A DNA stretch of 64,000 nt from contig JBBDHG010000024.1 in assembly GCA_037951165.1 (NCBI GenBank), positions 7,713,001-7,777,000 on the forward strand. The letters run 5' to 3'. A program made the position numbers and the translations under genes. The stretch comes from Lophius americanus (Eukaryota > Chordata > Actinopteri > Lophiiformes > Lophiidae). Below are positions 12,301 to 27,300 of the stretch, piece by piece. The notes below the pieces were generated by a model. That model saw only the letters and a list, made by a program, of their open reading frames with translations, had not been told where the DNA came from and made no database searches. Within the stretch, counting starts at the first letter, position 1. Each line of letters begins with the position of its first letter.

Positions 12301-15300
12301 TCTCAGCCGGAAAAAGGAAGAGTGCTCACTCCGGTTTGGGTAGGAGTTTTTGCCCACAAAAGGATGAGTTCAAGTATTTCAGGGTCTTGTTCACGAGTGA
12401 GGGAAAAAGGGAGCGGGAGATGGACAGACGGATCGGGCCGGCGTCTGCATTGATGCGGAAGCTATATCGATCCGTTGTGGTGAAGAGAGAGCTGAGCCGA
12501 AAGGCAAAGCTCTCGATTTACCCGTCCATCTACGTTCCGACCCTCCCCTATGGCCATGAACTGTGGGTCATGACCGAAAGAATGAGATCGTAGACACAAG
12601 CGGGTGAAATTAGTTTTCTCCGCAGGGTGGCTGGGCTCAGCCTTGGAGATAGGGTGAGGAGCTCATGCATTCAGGAGATGCTCAAAGTAGAGCCGCTGCT
12701 CCTCCGCATTGAGAGGAGTCAGTCAGTTGAGGTGGTTCGGGCATCTAGTCAGGATGCCGCCCGGACGCCTCCCTGGGGAGGTGTTTCGGGCATGTCCATC
12801 TGGGAGGAGACCCCGGGGTAGACCAAGGACCCGCTGGAGAGATTACATCTCTCGGCTGGCGTGGGAACGCCTCGGAATCCTCCAAGAGGAGTCGTGGATG
12901 TGGCTCGGGAGAGGAATGTCTGGGCTTCCCTAATGAAACTGCTTCCCCCGCGACCCGGACCCGGATAAGCGCAGGATAACGAGACGAGACGAGACTCAGA
13001 CAGAGATTAGTTATAACAGACACGGATTTAAATATTGATTAACATCTGTGCTCAACAGAATTAGGAGGTTCACTTGAAAAATGTATGCAGTAGCCTTATT
13101 CCATTACCACAACATTTATGTAATGTTACTCTTTTACTCTCTATTACGGGTGTCTGTATTACATAATGCTTTTCCATGTATTCTGTTACTCCCCAAGTCT
13201 GGTGAGAAATCTATTCATACAAATTGGACTTCTTTGTAAATTACATAACAGACAACAGCTGGTGAATGTTTTTATAATGTCAGAGTTTGACAATATGTTT
13301 CTTAAGGCGTAAATCTTAAATCCCAATCCTGTTGCCCGACAAGGTTTCTCAATATTAACAAAAGTCACTTGGAAATATAACTATACCTTGGCCTGGGGTG
13401 CCAGTGGGTGTGCTATTTAGGCTTCTGCAATGAGGAGCGATGGTAACGTGGAGCAGCAGCTCAGTGCGGTTCATCAGACTCTTCACCAATGCCTTTGTTT
13501 TGGTCAGCGAGGAGCTACTTTTGAGGTACATGGTGCTCACCTCATGAAAGAACTTTTCCCTGTTGGTGCAGATACTTAGTTAGCCATGACAAGAAAATCA
13601 GAATCAAAGACACTTGACTGCCAATTAAATTTACACCTACAATGAATTTGATGAGCAATTATTACAAAGTAAAACCATCTGTTCCAAGAGCTCAGATGGT
13701 TTTAAATTACTTGCCTCAGTGCAAGGACAACATTTTCCAAATCACTAAAATCAAGTGGGACTTCCTTCAGGGAGCAAAGTAGTTCCAGCTCCTTAATTTT
13801 GTTCTGGTACAAAAAACAATAAATTATGAAAATCAAAGCGGTACTGATATCATCTCTAGAGCAAAACTTGTAAGTTGTGTGTGCAGGAAAAGGTACCTCA
13901 AAGAAATGGTAGTCGTGAAAGAAAGGATTGTTGTTCTCCAGCTTTCCCTGATGTGCCTCTTCTACCTCATTCTGCCACTTCTGTTCCAATTCTGCTACAC
14001 TCTAAAAGCAACACAGGAGATAATTATACACAGTACGACTCAAAGTTTTTATCTTCCACCGAGTAGTTGCTGGGGGGTTTAGTAATGGGTTCCCTCCATC
14101 TATGTGTGCAGGAGTGTGTCATATTTCAACCCAAACAACTTCTATCAAAAATGTTTTCAAAACAGGATGATAAAAATTTTGTGGATAGCTTTAATATGTA
14201 CCATTTGAAAACTACTGCCGAAACGTTTTTCTCACCGGAGTAATGGCACTTACATGAAATTTGGTACACATATACATCATGTCAAAATCTTTAAAGTAAA
14301 AAAAACTCTAGGTGCCATTAACAATTCCAAAAAGAAAGTAGACCATTTCATCTTCAGCTTTTTCCCCCCAAAATTCTTGGTGGCATATTATAATTAAGTC
14401 CTCCAGAAGCTTTGACCTAACCGACTTGAAAATTGGTCTTAACACTTAAAGGAAGAAAGTTCATCAAAGGTGTTCCTGTGACTTGAATGATGTAACCATG
14501 GCAGGCAAGCAATCAATGTCAATGTTTGGATATAAAAATGGAAGCTACTAGACGTCACTGTCTTAGTTGGCTAAAATTTGGACAAGGATCCCCTTTTAAG
14601 ATTATCTTCATGCCAACATGAATTTACATTAACTTCATTGTCTCTTTGCAACAAAGAGTAAATCCTGTGTGACATAAAGGTTTTAAATTCAAAAGCTTTC
14701 AAGGCAAATACACTTGTTCTAATGCAACAGAAAAAAAAAGGCTCCAGATCCCGCGACCCTGATAGGGATAAGCGGTTACGGAAAATTAATGAATTTATGT
14801 TTTCCACAATTTATAAATGTTGTCTCGTTTAAAAAAAGTAATTACCTTACAAATACTTATCATGTAGTATGGGATAATGATGTCTAGCCCTTCTCTCTCT
14901 AAAGTGTGGTAGCCCAATTTACACTGATATTTTTTTGAGGTAAACTCAGGTCAGGTCCCGGTCAGCCCAGGCCTTATCTGAACAGATAAGCTATACAACG
15001 TTAATGTACGTTGTACATTAACATGTACAACGTACATGTATATGTACAACGTACATTAACATTCAATATCTCTTAATATGTTGTCATATCAGCGGTATTA
15101 TGGTGACAGGAGATATAATAAGCTTGTGTAAATATGCCAAATATGGCAATATCCTAACCGCAGAGCTCTACTACAACTCCATTGGAAAGCTAATTTTTAA
15201 ATAACCTTATTCCTTGCAGCCAAATTGAAGCATATTATCAAACTATCTTAACAGACAGTTATTTGAACAGCTTAATTGAATCTGACAAAGTGACAAACAG

Positions 15301-18300
15301 TGTTCCTGCCTCCAACAGCAACCAAACATATTCTAAATAATTTTCAAAACATTATCTCACCTGTAGCTGGCGCTCCATAGCATTGATCTTTTTGAAAGTC
15401 TCGGCCATGATCTTACAGACCAGATCATACTCTTCTGCGTGATCCTCACGGTACTGATAGTTGACAAGTGACTGAAGGGCATCCACAAGGCCTAGATGCT
15501 TTATTACACAAGATACTATAACCTCCTCCATAACATCTGGCCTGATCACCTCCCTAACAGAAGAATAGGGTTTAGTAAAAACAATGACAGGAAAACAATG
15601 GCGGTTTTACATCATATGTAGTACGTAGAGATATCACCATCCCTTTCTTAAAGTAATATCACCACCACCTGCAATAAACACACAATACTAAACTGGCTAC
15701 TAGGAAAGGAAAGAGCTGCAATATGGAAAAACACAAATATAGAGAAAACATAGGAAATAAATCAGATATTCCCTTTTAGAAACAAAGCCGGAGGGAATAC
15801 AAAAGCCTAAATTTTTTGTTTAAAGCCTAATCAAAATCACAAGGAATTTCATTGCCAATCTAAAGAAAGATTAATATTTTATTTCTTAACTGATTAATAT
15901 TTTATTACAAAACTGTAGAATGGGATCTGTATAACTAAATAATCTTAGGTTTATGTAAGTGTATATTTAGGCGTTTTCAGGTCTGTTAAGACTTCTGCTA
16001 GTATTTTTGAAAGCCTGAATGTCAGCTCCACTATTTGTTAACATGTTTTCTGCCACATGCATACCCTTTGTGATGGGATTACCACTTACTTGATACTTGG
16101 TCGAAATTGTGGTCTGGCTCTACCAGATACCTCTCGTAGCCTCCCCATGATTCCTGGAGGGAGGCGGATACGTGGTAAATCAAAATATGTGCCTGACATG
16201 AGGCCTGGAGCAGGGAGGAGTACATCGGAAGGGTAGGTGAATTCGCGGTCCTCCTCAATGGTGAGTGGCAGAGGGGAAGGGCTGGGCGTGAGGGCAGGAG
16301 AAATTGCACCATTTGCTTCCACCTGCCACTGACACCTGAAGAAGAAGCAAAGTTTGTCACCAGACTTTTCTCTTACATGTCAGAAAGTCTGTTGTGTTCA
16401 ACTACATAACTATGACATATATATACCAATTTTAAAACTGGAGTATATTTACAACTTGGACAATCAATATCAACTAGGAAACATTTTATGGTATTTTTAT
16501 TTAGCCGAGTCACCTCTGCAGCAGCTTTGAGCAGAGCAATTCTTGGCAGGCTTCCTCCTCTCTTGTCACCTCTGGGCCGTTATACAGAATGCGGAGCATT
16601 GAGCAGGCCAGCACTGACAGACCCAGTGCAAGGTCTGCCAGGAAAGGGAGGCCTCCAGAGACATCCTCTGATGACTCCTGAAAACAAATAGCATTTTCTG
16701 GTCAAAGGCATCACCGGTCGTTCTATATGTCCCACACTGTCTGTAAGATCCTACAGAATGCCAGGGGCATCTTACCTGAGCTCTGACAGTGCAGGAGAAA
16801 CCCCACATGGCTTTATCAGGTGTGTTGTGTTCACGTCCACTCCTCATTTCAAATGAAAATGTCACTGTGTCTCCTTCAACCTGCGGCAGGGAACGGAATA
16901 AATTGAAATCTTCAAGGCTGTGCGTACAATGCTAAGATAGTGTGTATTTTTATGCAAAACAAATAATTTTTACCTTAACAAGGTCTTTGGGCCATCCTGT
17001 TCCCAAGACACTGCGACTGCCATATCCCAGAGTATTCCCTCCGTACTCTGTTACTTTACGGCTATTAGTGTTAGGACCAGCGTAAATAACCAACTAAAAT
17101 AACAGAGAGCATATTTAGTTTTTAAATATCCCCAACCAGTGCTTGGTCTTTGTCTAAATGAGTACAGGTGTTAGTGTTTAGCAGAGGGAGTAACTACCTT
17201 GTCATAGTCGTACTGTGAGGAACAGCGAGTATCAAATCGAAGATACAGGCATCGGGCTCCAGGGATGTGTACAGTCTCTTTGAACTTGTAATTGTCCCTC
17301 ACAGGGTGCACTGTCTCTACAGTCTTCCCAGCAGCCCATGGGGCAGGGATCTTCAGTCCAGTCAGAAAACCAGGCTCCTCCCTTTCGTCAAGAATTCTAA
17401 CGTATAAGACACAAATGAATGACTACTTCCAGAAAACTAAGCTTATGACAGGTAAACAGCTAGAACGCAAATGACCATATAGTCCTCAATAACTAAGACA
17501 CAATTTCTCACCAAGGCGCTTAAGTATGCAGCAAATTCTATACAAAATGGATTCATTGTGAATTATGAAATAATAATTATTATTATTTATTATTGTAACA
17601 TTTAACTCTTTTAAAGTGAACCTTTAGAAAACCTACTTGTCATCAGCAGGACACGCCTTCCCCCCCTGCCCTAAAGAGCCAGCCACAAGTGGAGGTTCTT
17701 CGGTGAACAGTGGCGTGTGTGTCTTTAACAGCAGGGCAGTCTGGAAAAAAAACAAGAAAGTGAAAATAATTAATTTAATGATGACCTCCTTTTCTATCAA
17801 ATGAAAAACATTTTCCTATACGACAAGACTTGCTTGGAATGTAAAGACTCCAACCTGGCTGGTGTAGAGGACCAGCTGCACCAACTGAGGCATGAGGGCG
17901 TCAGCAAGAGTGAGTGTTTGCAGGTTGGGGTGCATCAAAGTAGTTAGCAACACTGGCAGCAGGTGCCCAAGCATGGTAGCCTTGGTTACCTGTTCCAAAC
18001 CTTTCAACCTGAACAGGAGAAAAAAAAGAGAACGTTAATGTGACGCATCCAAGAACACAAACAAGATAAGAGTTGGTTCTGTTTCTTAAGGATCTGGAAA
18101 TTATTTCTAATGCTTTTTTGTTGTATTCTTTTCAAAGAAGTTGCTTAAGTATTTCTAATGTTTGGCAAAACGAAGTGTGTTTTTTTTTTTTGTAATAAAG
18201 ATTTGTTTGAAATGTCTACTCATAAATTATTAATTATTAATACATTAATAATACAATATAAGTAACGAGTAGTTTTTCACAGGTTTGAAACAGCTGCTGT

Positions 18301-21300
18301 GTCTTGTTGAGCAAAGGGTTAAAGGAAAAGGTACTTCAGAAAAAGTCAAACTCTTACCTGGTTTCTCTGTCAGAGATATCGCTGTTGATGAGAGCTGTGG
18401 TCACCTGCTGCAGCGTGTCCAGTACTTCATCGCATCCCATCAGGATCTTGGTTGCCAAGGATAGGATACTGCTTTGCAGCTCCTGAGGACCACACACATC
18501 ATAGGCCCACACTTACGTAACAACTGCTTTCAAAATGTCCAAAGATCAAATCAATTTTATACAACATGAAATGATCACAAGATGTTCTAACATTTATGTC
18601 TACAGATAGGCTTGTGCAATATTACAATATGAATGTGATCTGTCATGATATTATAAACACTGACAGCTGACGTCAAAATAGCTTTGATTGTCTTGTTACA
18701 ATGGCACCGGTAAATGGGTGGGATATATAAGGCAGCAAATGAACATTTAGTCCTCAAATTAGACGTGTTGGCTGCAGGAACAATGGGCTTTCAAATCACT
18801 TTTCAAAACTCAAATTTTCAGATCTTTTAATGTTGAACCAATGTTCTCATTTGTAACCTGTTGTTATTTGAGCTGTTTATATTTATATTTTTTGATATCT
18901 GATTTTGATTCCTGCTTTAAAATGTTGTTTTACTTTTTTCTGTTGTTACAAAGTGTCTTTAGTACTTACGAATAGCACTCTATAAATAAAATGATATGTT
19001 ATTATAACATGATGTTTGGGGCATATTGTACAGTTCCATCTAGAGTCTTAGTACAATAGTAGAGTCTGAGTTACAGATGAAACTTAATCTGTCATGGCTG
19101 TATATATAATGAAACAACACATCCCGAATTAACAGAACAGAAGTAACTTATTTCATTAATAAGACCAATGAGAATAATAAAAAAAAGATCATCTCCCGTT
19201 GCTTTTGAGTTGGTCTCTAAAAAAGGACACCAGCTGCAAAGATGTAGGGGTATTTAAAGGGGATGTTTACCTGTACCTTCATTGTTTCCCCTTGTAGGGA
19301 GCTGTCACTATCATCTCCATCATCTGGACGGATGAGAATTGTGTTACTGAGGAGGTGATTCTGAACAGCCATGAGGTAGCGCAGACTGGGTGAAACAACC
19401 TACAGAAAAGTAAAAGTACATCAGGGTTGTACAAGTGTAATTTTATAAAATGTTTGATCTCAGTCACCACCATAAATGGTATTTTGTTTTACTCATACTG
19501 GCACAGTTGAGAGCAGCTTCTGGAAATCGTCTCGGGCGACAGTCTGACATTTTGTAATGAGGAGGCAAGATTCCCGAACTACAGTCTTAAGGATGCAGTG
19601 TAGCAGCTCATCGCCCAATCTGTAAAAAGAGACAGACTTTTATCTCCTTTTATACCGCAATAAAAAGAAAATCAACATATAAATGTCACAAACTATTCTC
19701 TAGCATTCAGCGAAATAGGACACGAAAGTCCATCCATCCACCATTTACTTCCCCTTGTCCGGGATCAGGTCCCAGTGGCAGTTTGCCAAGCAGAGTATTT
19801 CCAGCATCCAACTCAGCAACGCTCATCCTTAGGGCGAGTTCTGAGACTAATCCAGGTCTCTTCCCAGATGGACGTGCCTGGAAAACCTCCAAAGGGGAAG
19901 TACCCTGGAGGCATCCTAATCACAAATCTGAACCACCTCAACTGACTCCTTTCCGTGTTCCCTGCAGATGTCCTTACCCTATCTCAAAGGCTGAGCCTAG
20001 TCACCGTACGAAGGAAGCTCGTATCTGCTTGTCTCTGCTATCTACTCTAACATTTGTTTGAAGAGACACGCCATTCTTCCCCTTGTTTTCCAAGTTTTTT
20101 AAGGTTACAAAAAGCATATAGTACAACCACCATCAGCTATTTTATTTCACAGTGTACTTACTTGACCCATAATTTGAACAAACTGAACTTATTACCTACA
20201 TACCAGGCAGTAGTAATTGGTTATTTACACATTTGTGATTGATCCTTTTTTATTTTGCCAGTAAGGGCATTTACCTAATTTAAATCGCTTTAATGAAAGA
20301 TGTCACACCATATTAAAAATAAATATAATACTTGTGGACTGCATTCAATTTGTATTGTAATAACTGATTTATTTCTAGTGTTTAAGCATGAAAACAATAA
20401 AACAAAAAAATGTATAATGTCTTCATAACTCAAATAAAATTTCTATTTTCTTGAGAGAAAAAAATGCACAAGATTGAACTCAATGCACTTTGCATTACCT
20501 AATAATTTTTTAAGGTAACACAATGGTAGAGTGAGTATCTGCTTTTTAGGAACATTTTCAAATTATTCGTTATTATTTTTTTAAGGCATGAAAATTAGCT
20601 TGAGATTACATATTTGATAGAAACCATATCAGCTGACTATAAGTGTATTTATTGTCATTTACCTGATATGGGGAACTAATATTGCACCCTGTAGTTAAAG
20701 GATAACCATTTACCTGTAGTGGTCATCTTCTTCACTTCCAAATCTATTTCTTTGCAGTTGGTCTGCCAAGTTGGTTAGGATTACATCACGAAGTTGTGAC
20801 AGGCCACTGTTCCTTTCCCCTGAGTCATATAAAAATACATAGATTATTACATGTATCTACCATTGAATTGAAGTAGTTAAGTGTTGCTTACTGATTTCAT
20901 ATTCATACCTTCAGTTAACACCAGTTTCAGCAGTTTGTTGAGTTCAGCCTCCCCCTGATACAAACTATTCAGCCCTGAACTGTAAAGACAAGTAGTAAAT
21001 AATGATTAATCTGATTAACTGAACAGCATTGTAAGTGTGATTTTGTGTTTTATGTATTTCCCACCTAATGGCCAGGCACACCTCCCTCTGAATGTCTGAT
21101 CCAATCTGATCCACCGGAGCCATGAGTAGCTGCCAAAGGAGTAAACCTGATCGACGCACACTGTCCCTGTTCTGCTCCGACTGAGGATTAAAAAACCTAA
21201 ACACCACCTGAAGAAGAAAAGAAACTCAAAATCAGAGAAAATGCCTGAATATTTCAGTGCAAATCTCTGCCCAGCTGCATTTCAAACTCACCTGGAACAC

Positions 21301-24300
21301 CACCAAAATGCAGCGGATGATGCAGGTATCTCCATTGACCATGGCCTTCTCCATTATGTCACAGATGCTGCTAAAGTGACGAGTTTCAATGGGATGTTGT
21401 TTGCCCAACAGGGCGCCCAGGGGCAAGCTGTTGCTGCTGGCTGCAAGTAGGTTGAGCTGGTGTATACACATTGCACCTACATGATGAAGTAGCTGGTTGA
21501 TCACCTCACCCGTGGCCACGGTCTCCTCTGCAGAAGGAGAGGTTTTGTAGATGTTTAATTATATAACTTCACACTAAAAGTATTGTGTGGTTTCTGTGCT
21601 TTCTTAACTTACCTTTGGGTTCTTTGATGACATGGCTGACACCGAGCCTATGGCACACATGTTGAAAGGCTTGGTTCCCAGGATTGCACCACTGATCTAT
21701 GTAATCACTGGAGCATGTCCATATCAAGTTGTTCAATGCATCATAACATGCTCCTGTGATGTCAAAGGTAAGAGAAATAAATGTCACTTAAATTAGCAAT
21801 GCCTTCTGTGGCTATCGTCTGTGATATCAACACAGAACAACAGAAAATTTTAGCTCACCTAGCCCTGCCACCTGGGCTCCCCTGCCCAGAGAACTGCCAG
21901 GAGCATCAATGAGGTCTGCACGGCTGCTGAACTGACCATCAGCCAAGTTAAAAACCAGGCTGGAGGCTAATACTGGAAAATAAAAATAATAATAATAATT
22001 TAATGCAGGTTTTTAACAAACTCTTTAATGGATAATTGACCAATAAATTGAAACACTGACAAAATATCTTTTAAATGCCAAATGACAAATTTTAATTGTA
22101 AAAAATAAAATAAAATCTCAACTAAAAACTATATTATGAGATTCATAAGTAATGAAACTACCACATTTTCAGATAAACTGAGCCGTTAAGTTTCAAAGAT
22201 CTCAGGATCTTAGCTATTTCCAGGTCTTTGTAATGTACCCTTAAGTCAGGTTACAATTAATCACAGTATCCCATACTTTTGAAAATGATTATTATGTGAC
22301 TGTGTGTACTCTTACTTTTGAGAGAGGATAGGCTGCTGGTACCCCCAAACAGTGAGCGTGTGGCAGAGCTCCCAGATACACTAGGAGGTGAGACCAGCAT
22401 CACTAAATAAGTTCCACACACATACATAGGGGTCTTTCTCAGGGTCTTCAGAGGGAGTCCACAACTTGTGTTGACAGCTATACAACAGGTAAAACAGCAA
22501 AATGTCAATAGTGATAATGTTAGTTATCATGTAAGCCAACAAATACACCATCAATGTAAGTATAATTCTTGAATGACACTAAGTTTTGTTGATATATTAC
22601 CAGATTGCTCCTCTTTGACTGTGTTGGTGATTGCAGAGCCAGTTAGAGCAGCCAATGTGGCAGAATGGGAGGCCCGGAAACGTGACATTCGACTCAAGAG
22701 GAGCTCATTCAAGCACTTTGATGACTCACCTTCCTTGCGAATAAGAATAACCCTTTCCTGCAAGATGTCTGCAACACACAACCCTGTCTGTGTCTGCACG
22801 TCAGAACGAGGGGAGAAAGGACACCAGAAATGCAAAACAGTATTAAACAAAATAATCTGGATGAAACATGTACATGGCATATAATACTCACAGATAGATG
22901 AAAGACATCCATGAAGACAGAGTGGCCTTTCTGTGTTTTCTCATGGAGACTGGCTGGGGACCAGATCCAGTACAGGTATGTTCCATCTGAGCAGAGGTGC
23001 AGCGTGGTCATGCTGCTGCCCACAGAGAAGTGATGAGCTGACATGGGCACAATCTGGCACACCTGAAAATGGCACAGAAAACTCTTAACGAGATTTGCAA
23101 GAGCAGGTTCAAGATGAACGGCCATAAAATTGGACTGAACATTGATTTTTATGTAGCCCCTTTCTATATGAACTCTATATATAAATTCATACGTGTATTT
23201 TTTCTTCATCGCAGCCCAAATAATGACAAATACAGTCGTTCCTCATTCTGAGCCCCTCATACCTCAATTTAATTATTAGATTTTTTAATTTTGCGTTATT
23301 GCAGACTTGAACTGTGGTGAAATGATGAACAAGAATTTATTAGACTTGCTTTGTAAATTAAATAAAAAGGTTCTGAATGCTTCAGCATTGAGTTGAACAT
23401 GGTGGAATGAGAGTTCACAGTACCTGGAGGGTGAAGGGGTCAATGACCTGGCACAGCTGATGAGGCTTGGTATCAAAGGAGGAGGGACGATGGAGGAGGC
23501 GACCGCTGCTGAACACTACCCAGCCAGACTCCAACTCCTCATTTCGACAGTACACAAAACCCCTAGACAAACACAAACATAATACATCTATTTTTGGTTT
23601 CTGCACTGTGCCGCTGAAAAACTCAGTTGAGACACATGGCATGAATTTTATGCAGAATGAGTTGAAAAGCAATACAGCATCACAATGTATAATGAAATTT
23701 AATAGAGCTGAATTCTCAAATACTTTTAATTCCCAATTCTTTCGACGGAATTAAACATCCCGTTACCCATTTCAGTAATTACAATTCCAATGTATTGAAA
23801 GCATGCCCCCCAAGAAGTGAGTTGATCTGCTATTTCAATGCAGTCGTCGTTACAATGTGTCTTCTTAACTGAGCAATTACGGTGCATTCTGCACGGTCAC
23901 AGGGTTGCAACTATTGATAGTTTAGTGGCCTGAGCCTTTAACACAGTATTTTATTAGAAAAGTTGTTATGGCCTTTCAATAAGTAGTTGTTTAAATGCCA
24001 ATACCAATGCTAAGTGTTCTGCTAACTGCTTCAGTTATTGCTTTAGTGTGGCTCCTATAGCTTCTCATTTCCCTACAGACATGTTTGTTACAAACTTGCT
24101 TATTCTCCAATGGAATATAAAAACAGAGCTAGTTTTAGCGAACAATTATCCGTCTTGCAGATCTGGCATAATCTGAGTCTGGAACATTGAGCCCTTAGGA
24201 AGAAAGATGCCTTCTCATTGCAAATTGAGTAATTTGCTTCCATAGCACGGAACCAAGATCCAGAGCACATGCCCTATTGTCATTTCTAAATAAATAATCA

Positions 24301-27300
24301 AAGAAATCAATCATAGACAATTAGGGAGGATGTGACTGTGTACTACAGAGACAGATTAAAAAATGGCTAGGAAATGGTGCCATTGTTACATTGGAATGGT
24401 AATTGATAAGGGATATTTTTAGAGTTTCTCCCATTTGATGTACTTTTCTCTTTCTATTCTTTGAATGCTGTTGATAAAGAAGTGCAGACAGGAACAAGTG
24501 TCACATTACCTTAGGGTCCCGTGTAAACCAGAGCCCAGCTTACTGAGTCCTCTCCCAGAGGAGTTAGTGGTGTATAGATAGAGCCCGTCTGTGGCCAGGC
24601 AGCGACCTAGGTCAGTGTCTGAAAGAGAGTGGGTCCGAAATTATTCAATATATAGGTGAAGAGCAAATAATCAGAATGAAAAGTTATGGGAGGCATCAGC
24701 AGAGCAATGATGAACTTCAGAGCAAAAACTAAAATTAGAATTAGAAAGATTATAGTAAACTTAATCTTTTAATGTGAGGATAGCGATGCCTCTAGAGACC
24801 AGACTGAGATTTAGTATCAGTTTAGCTTAAGCTGTATATCAAAACATTCTCTATGAATGTACCAGCATCCATTATTCTACAAGGTCAGCGGATGTACTGA
24901 TGAAGAGTAAACATCACTCTCCCTTCCTCTACTTAATCCTTAAACCTCTCACAATCAAAGCTATTTTCTGCAGCTCCAGCATAGTCTCTCAACTCTTCAC
25001 TCTACAAACATATACAGTAAAATGAGGCCGAATGAGCCTTGTACCAGGAATGCACTCCCTCCATTTTCAACAAGACTTCACCCACTCCAAGCATTTCAGA
25101 TAACTGGCATTATAAATAATCTAAAAGTGAATTAATAAAACAGAAAGCATGGTTGCATTAAATGGAATATGACAGTCTTTTCTACAACCTGCAAGCCAGC
25201 AAATTACACGTGTGCAAAGCGTAATCTTAACATCCCTATGAAAGAACTAGATGTACTCTCACCTATTATTCAGAGTTTGTTGTTGTTTTAACAAATATAA
25301 AGGCTGAACACATAGACATTTTAAAAAGGGTTTTTACCTTTACTCTCTGCTCCACCAGCAGAGTTGTCAGGTGTTGGCAGCATGTCCTCAAAACCCCAGG
25401 ACACACTGTGTTTGCCCCCAAGGAGACAAGATGGAGAGCCTGGGCCTCCTTCCAGAAGCAAGAGTCTGAAGGAACGATACAGAGCGTTTATATGTTGGAT
25501 GTTGAGAAAGTCACTAATAATCGTATTTCAGAGTTATTAAGTACAACCGTCACCTGTACAGGACATCTGACACGGGGAGCTGGCCCAGATTGCTTTGTTT
25601 CTGCAGCAGGTGAACCGTGTGGATGAAGGTCTTCAGAGATCCCCTGAAGAATAAAAAAAGAAATCCCCTAAAGTTTAGTTTGGCAGATTAGACAGGAGGC
25701 CTCAGCCTAAAACCAAAGGCAAGTTAACGCACTTCTGAAGCCAAGTACAAAAATATTTGTCTTCAATTATTATTGAAGGGATCCAACATAGCGTGCTGGG
25801 CATTAAAGTGTAATCTCTTATTAATCTGAAGCAAAGAAAATGTTCTGTTGGACTATCGCAGGAAGATAAATTTACACTTTGACTCTAACTTAAGAATGTA
25901 ATGGTCAACCTACTTAAATCTTGGCAGTGCTCATTTAGTGTTTTGTCTCGCCCAAAACTGAACCATTAACGAAAATTCAAGTAGCTGTATAATAAGGGAC
26001 AAAACCTTTGCCGCAGGAGGTCTACTCAAGTGCTATTGCAGTTCAGTTGATAATATAATATAAGGTAACTTTTTCAGGCACTGCCTTGGGAAAACGTTTT
26101 CAAGATAATATTGATGATATCCCCTCTAATTTTCATGTGTTAGGGCTGCACAATATTATTGTTTCAACAGCAACATTACATAATGTGTATTTGCAATAGC
26201 CACTTCCCATACATTTGGAAACTGGAAGGAAAACGTTTTGAGCTTGTCATTCCATTGACTAATCTGAGAAAATTCTCTCTGATTTAACCTTATTTACTAC
26301 TTTTAAATAATGATTGTTTGACGTTGCTGTGAGAAACATCGTCATATCAAGCCGTATAATAGGCTAGTTCACCAAAGCCACAGTAATATTCACAAAAAAA
26401 AAATTATGGATTTAAACCATCTTCCAGATTAGCCTCAAAATCTCATCTCCACATTTCCACATATTTTAGAAATCCTTTGGAAAACCTTTGAGTTATCCTG
26501 CAAACAAACACTAAGACAAAAGATATGACAAAATGGTGTAAATAATAAATAAAAGGCTTATACTAATTAACACAAGGGACAGAATAATAAAATATATTAT
26601 AAATAAATAAAAATATCAAAACTACTATGGCAATAAGTGATGAGGTCTCACATAGGTGGAGTCCCTCAGACCCACAGGCAGACTGTTCCAGATTATTATT
26701 GATTGGTTGAGTTTGTGATTTCTAAACTCAACCACCCAACAAATATCAAAATGAGTCAGGCAGCAATGGTGATTTAAAAAAATTGAGAAATTCTGAGTTG
26801 TGCAACAAAATACAGAGGACTGCATGTTTGATAAGTGTTTTTATGTTCCACAGTCGACAGACAACACCGATGACTCCATCTTCCCTTCTCCATATCACTA
26901 TGGAAGCATTGTAGTCAAAGTGAAACCACTGAATTGACTAACCCACCCCATCATTGGTGAAGAGGAGTAAAACTGATGGCTCTTTTATTGACTCCAATGG
27001 TCAGGGAAAATGGATCGGGGCTGGATGGTTCCCTGCAACAAAGAGCTCTTACCCTCAACAAAGGCTGAACAAAGAGTGGAGGGCTATGGTTTTGACAAGT
27101 CAAGATCAGTTGTCACCAGCAGAAGCCAGAGTGCATGCACAAATGTATAAAAAACAAAAAACAAGCCCACTCTGCTTTTCTGCAGGCTAGGTGACAGACA
27201 TAGAAAAACATCAAACAAATATTGTTGTTCTTTATACAAGTTAAAAAAGGAAAATGCAAATACTGGTTATAAAAAGAGTCAGCACCTTCCCTCTGTCTCG

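Larger units (their letters stand above)
14002..15360. other. HECTD4 intron with repeat tail and inverted-repeat cluster
   Basis: No exon was found between 13897-14001 and 15361-15553. About 14745-14795 holds a CCCGCGACCCTGA...GATAAGCGG motif, which is the typical 3' tail of fish LINE or SINE copies. An inverted-repeat cluster sits at 14973-15060 (separate entry). The rest is AT-rich and unrecognised. Confidence 0.5.
6185..15553 (-). other. hectd4: HECTD4 coding exons 26-45 (exon map)
   Basis: Exons in gene order: 15361-15553, 13897-14001, 13715-13803, 13387-13559, 11516-11651, 11283-11427, 10997-11163, 10768-10914, 10489-10673, 9961-10114, 9530-9810, 9124-9310, 8943-9021, 8623-8825, 8369-8504, 7336-7518, 7009-7173, 6755-6924, 6405-6520, 6185-6288. 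The donors of 13715-13803 and 10768-10914 are GC rather than GT; both read AG|GCAAG. The acceptor of 8943-9021 is a CAGCAG tandem, so the exon could also begin at 9024 and add one serine. Exon 7009-7173 encodes a short beta-rich stretch starting VIGKGVLGSVG. No frame break was found. Confidence 0.88.

Noticed and set aside
22750..22790. Nearer acceptor TGTTGCAG for HECTD4 exon 8
   Set aside because: It gives the wrong phase after exon 7; the upstream GTGCAG acceptor keeps the frame and the conserved TQTGLCVADI start.
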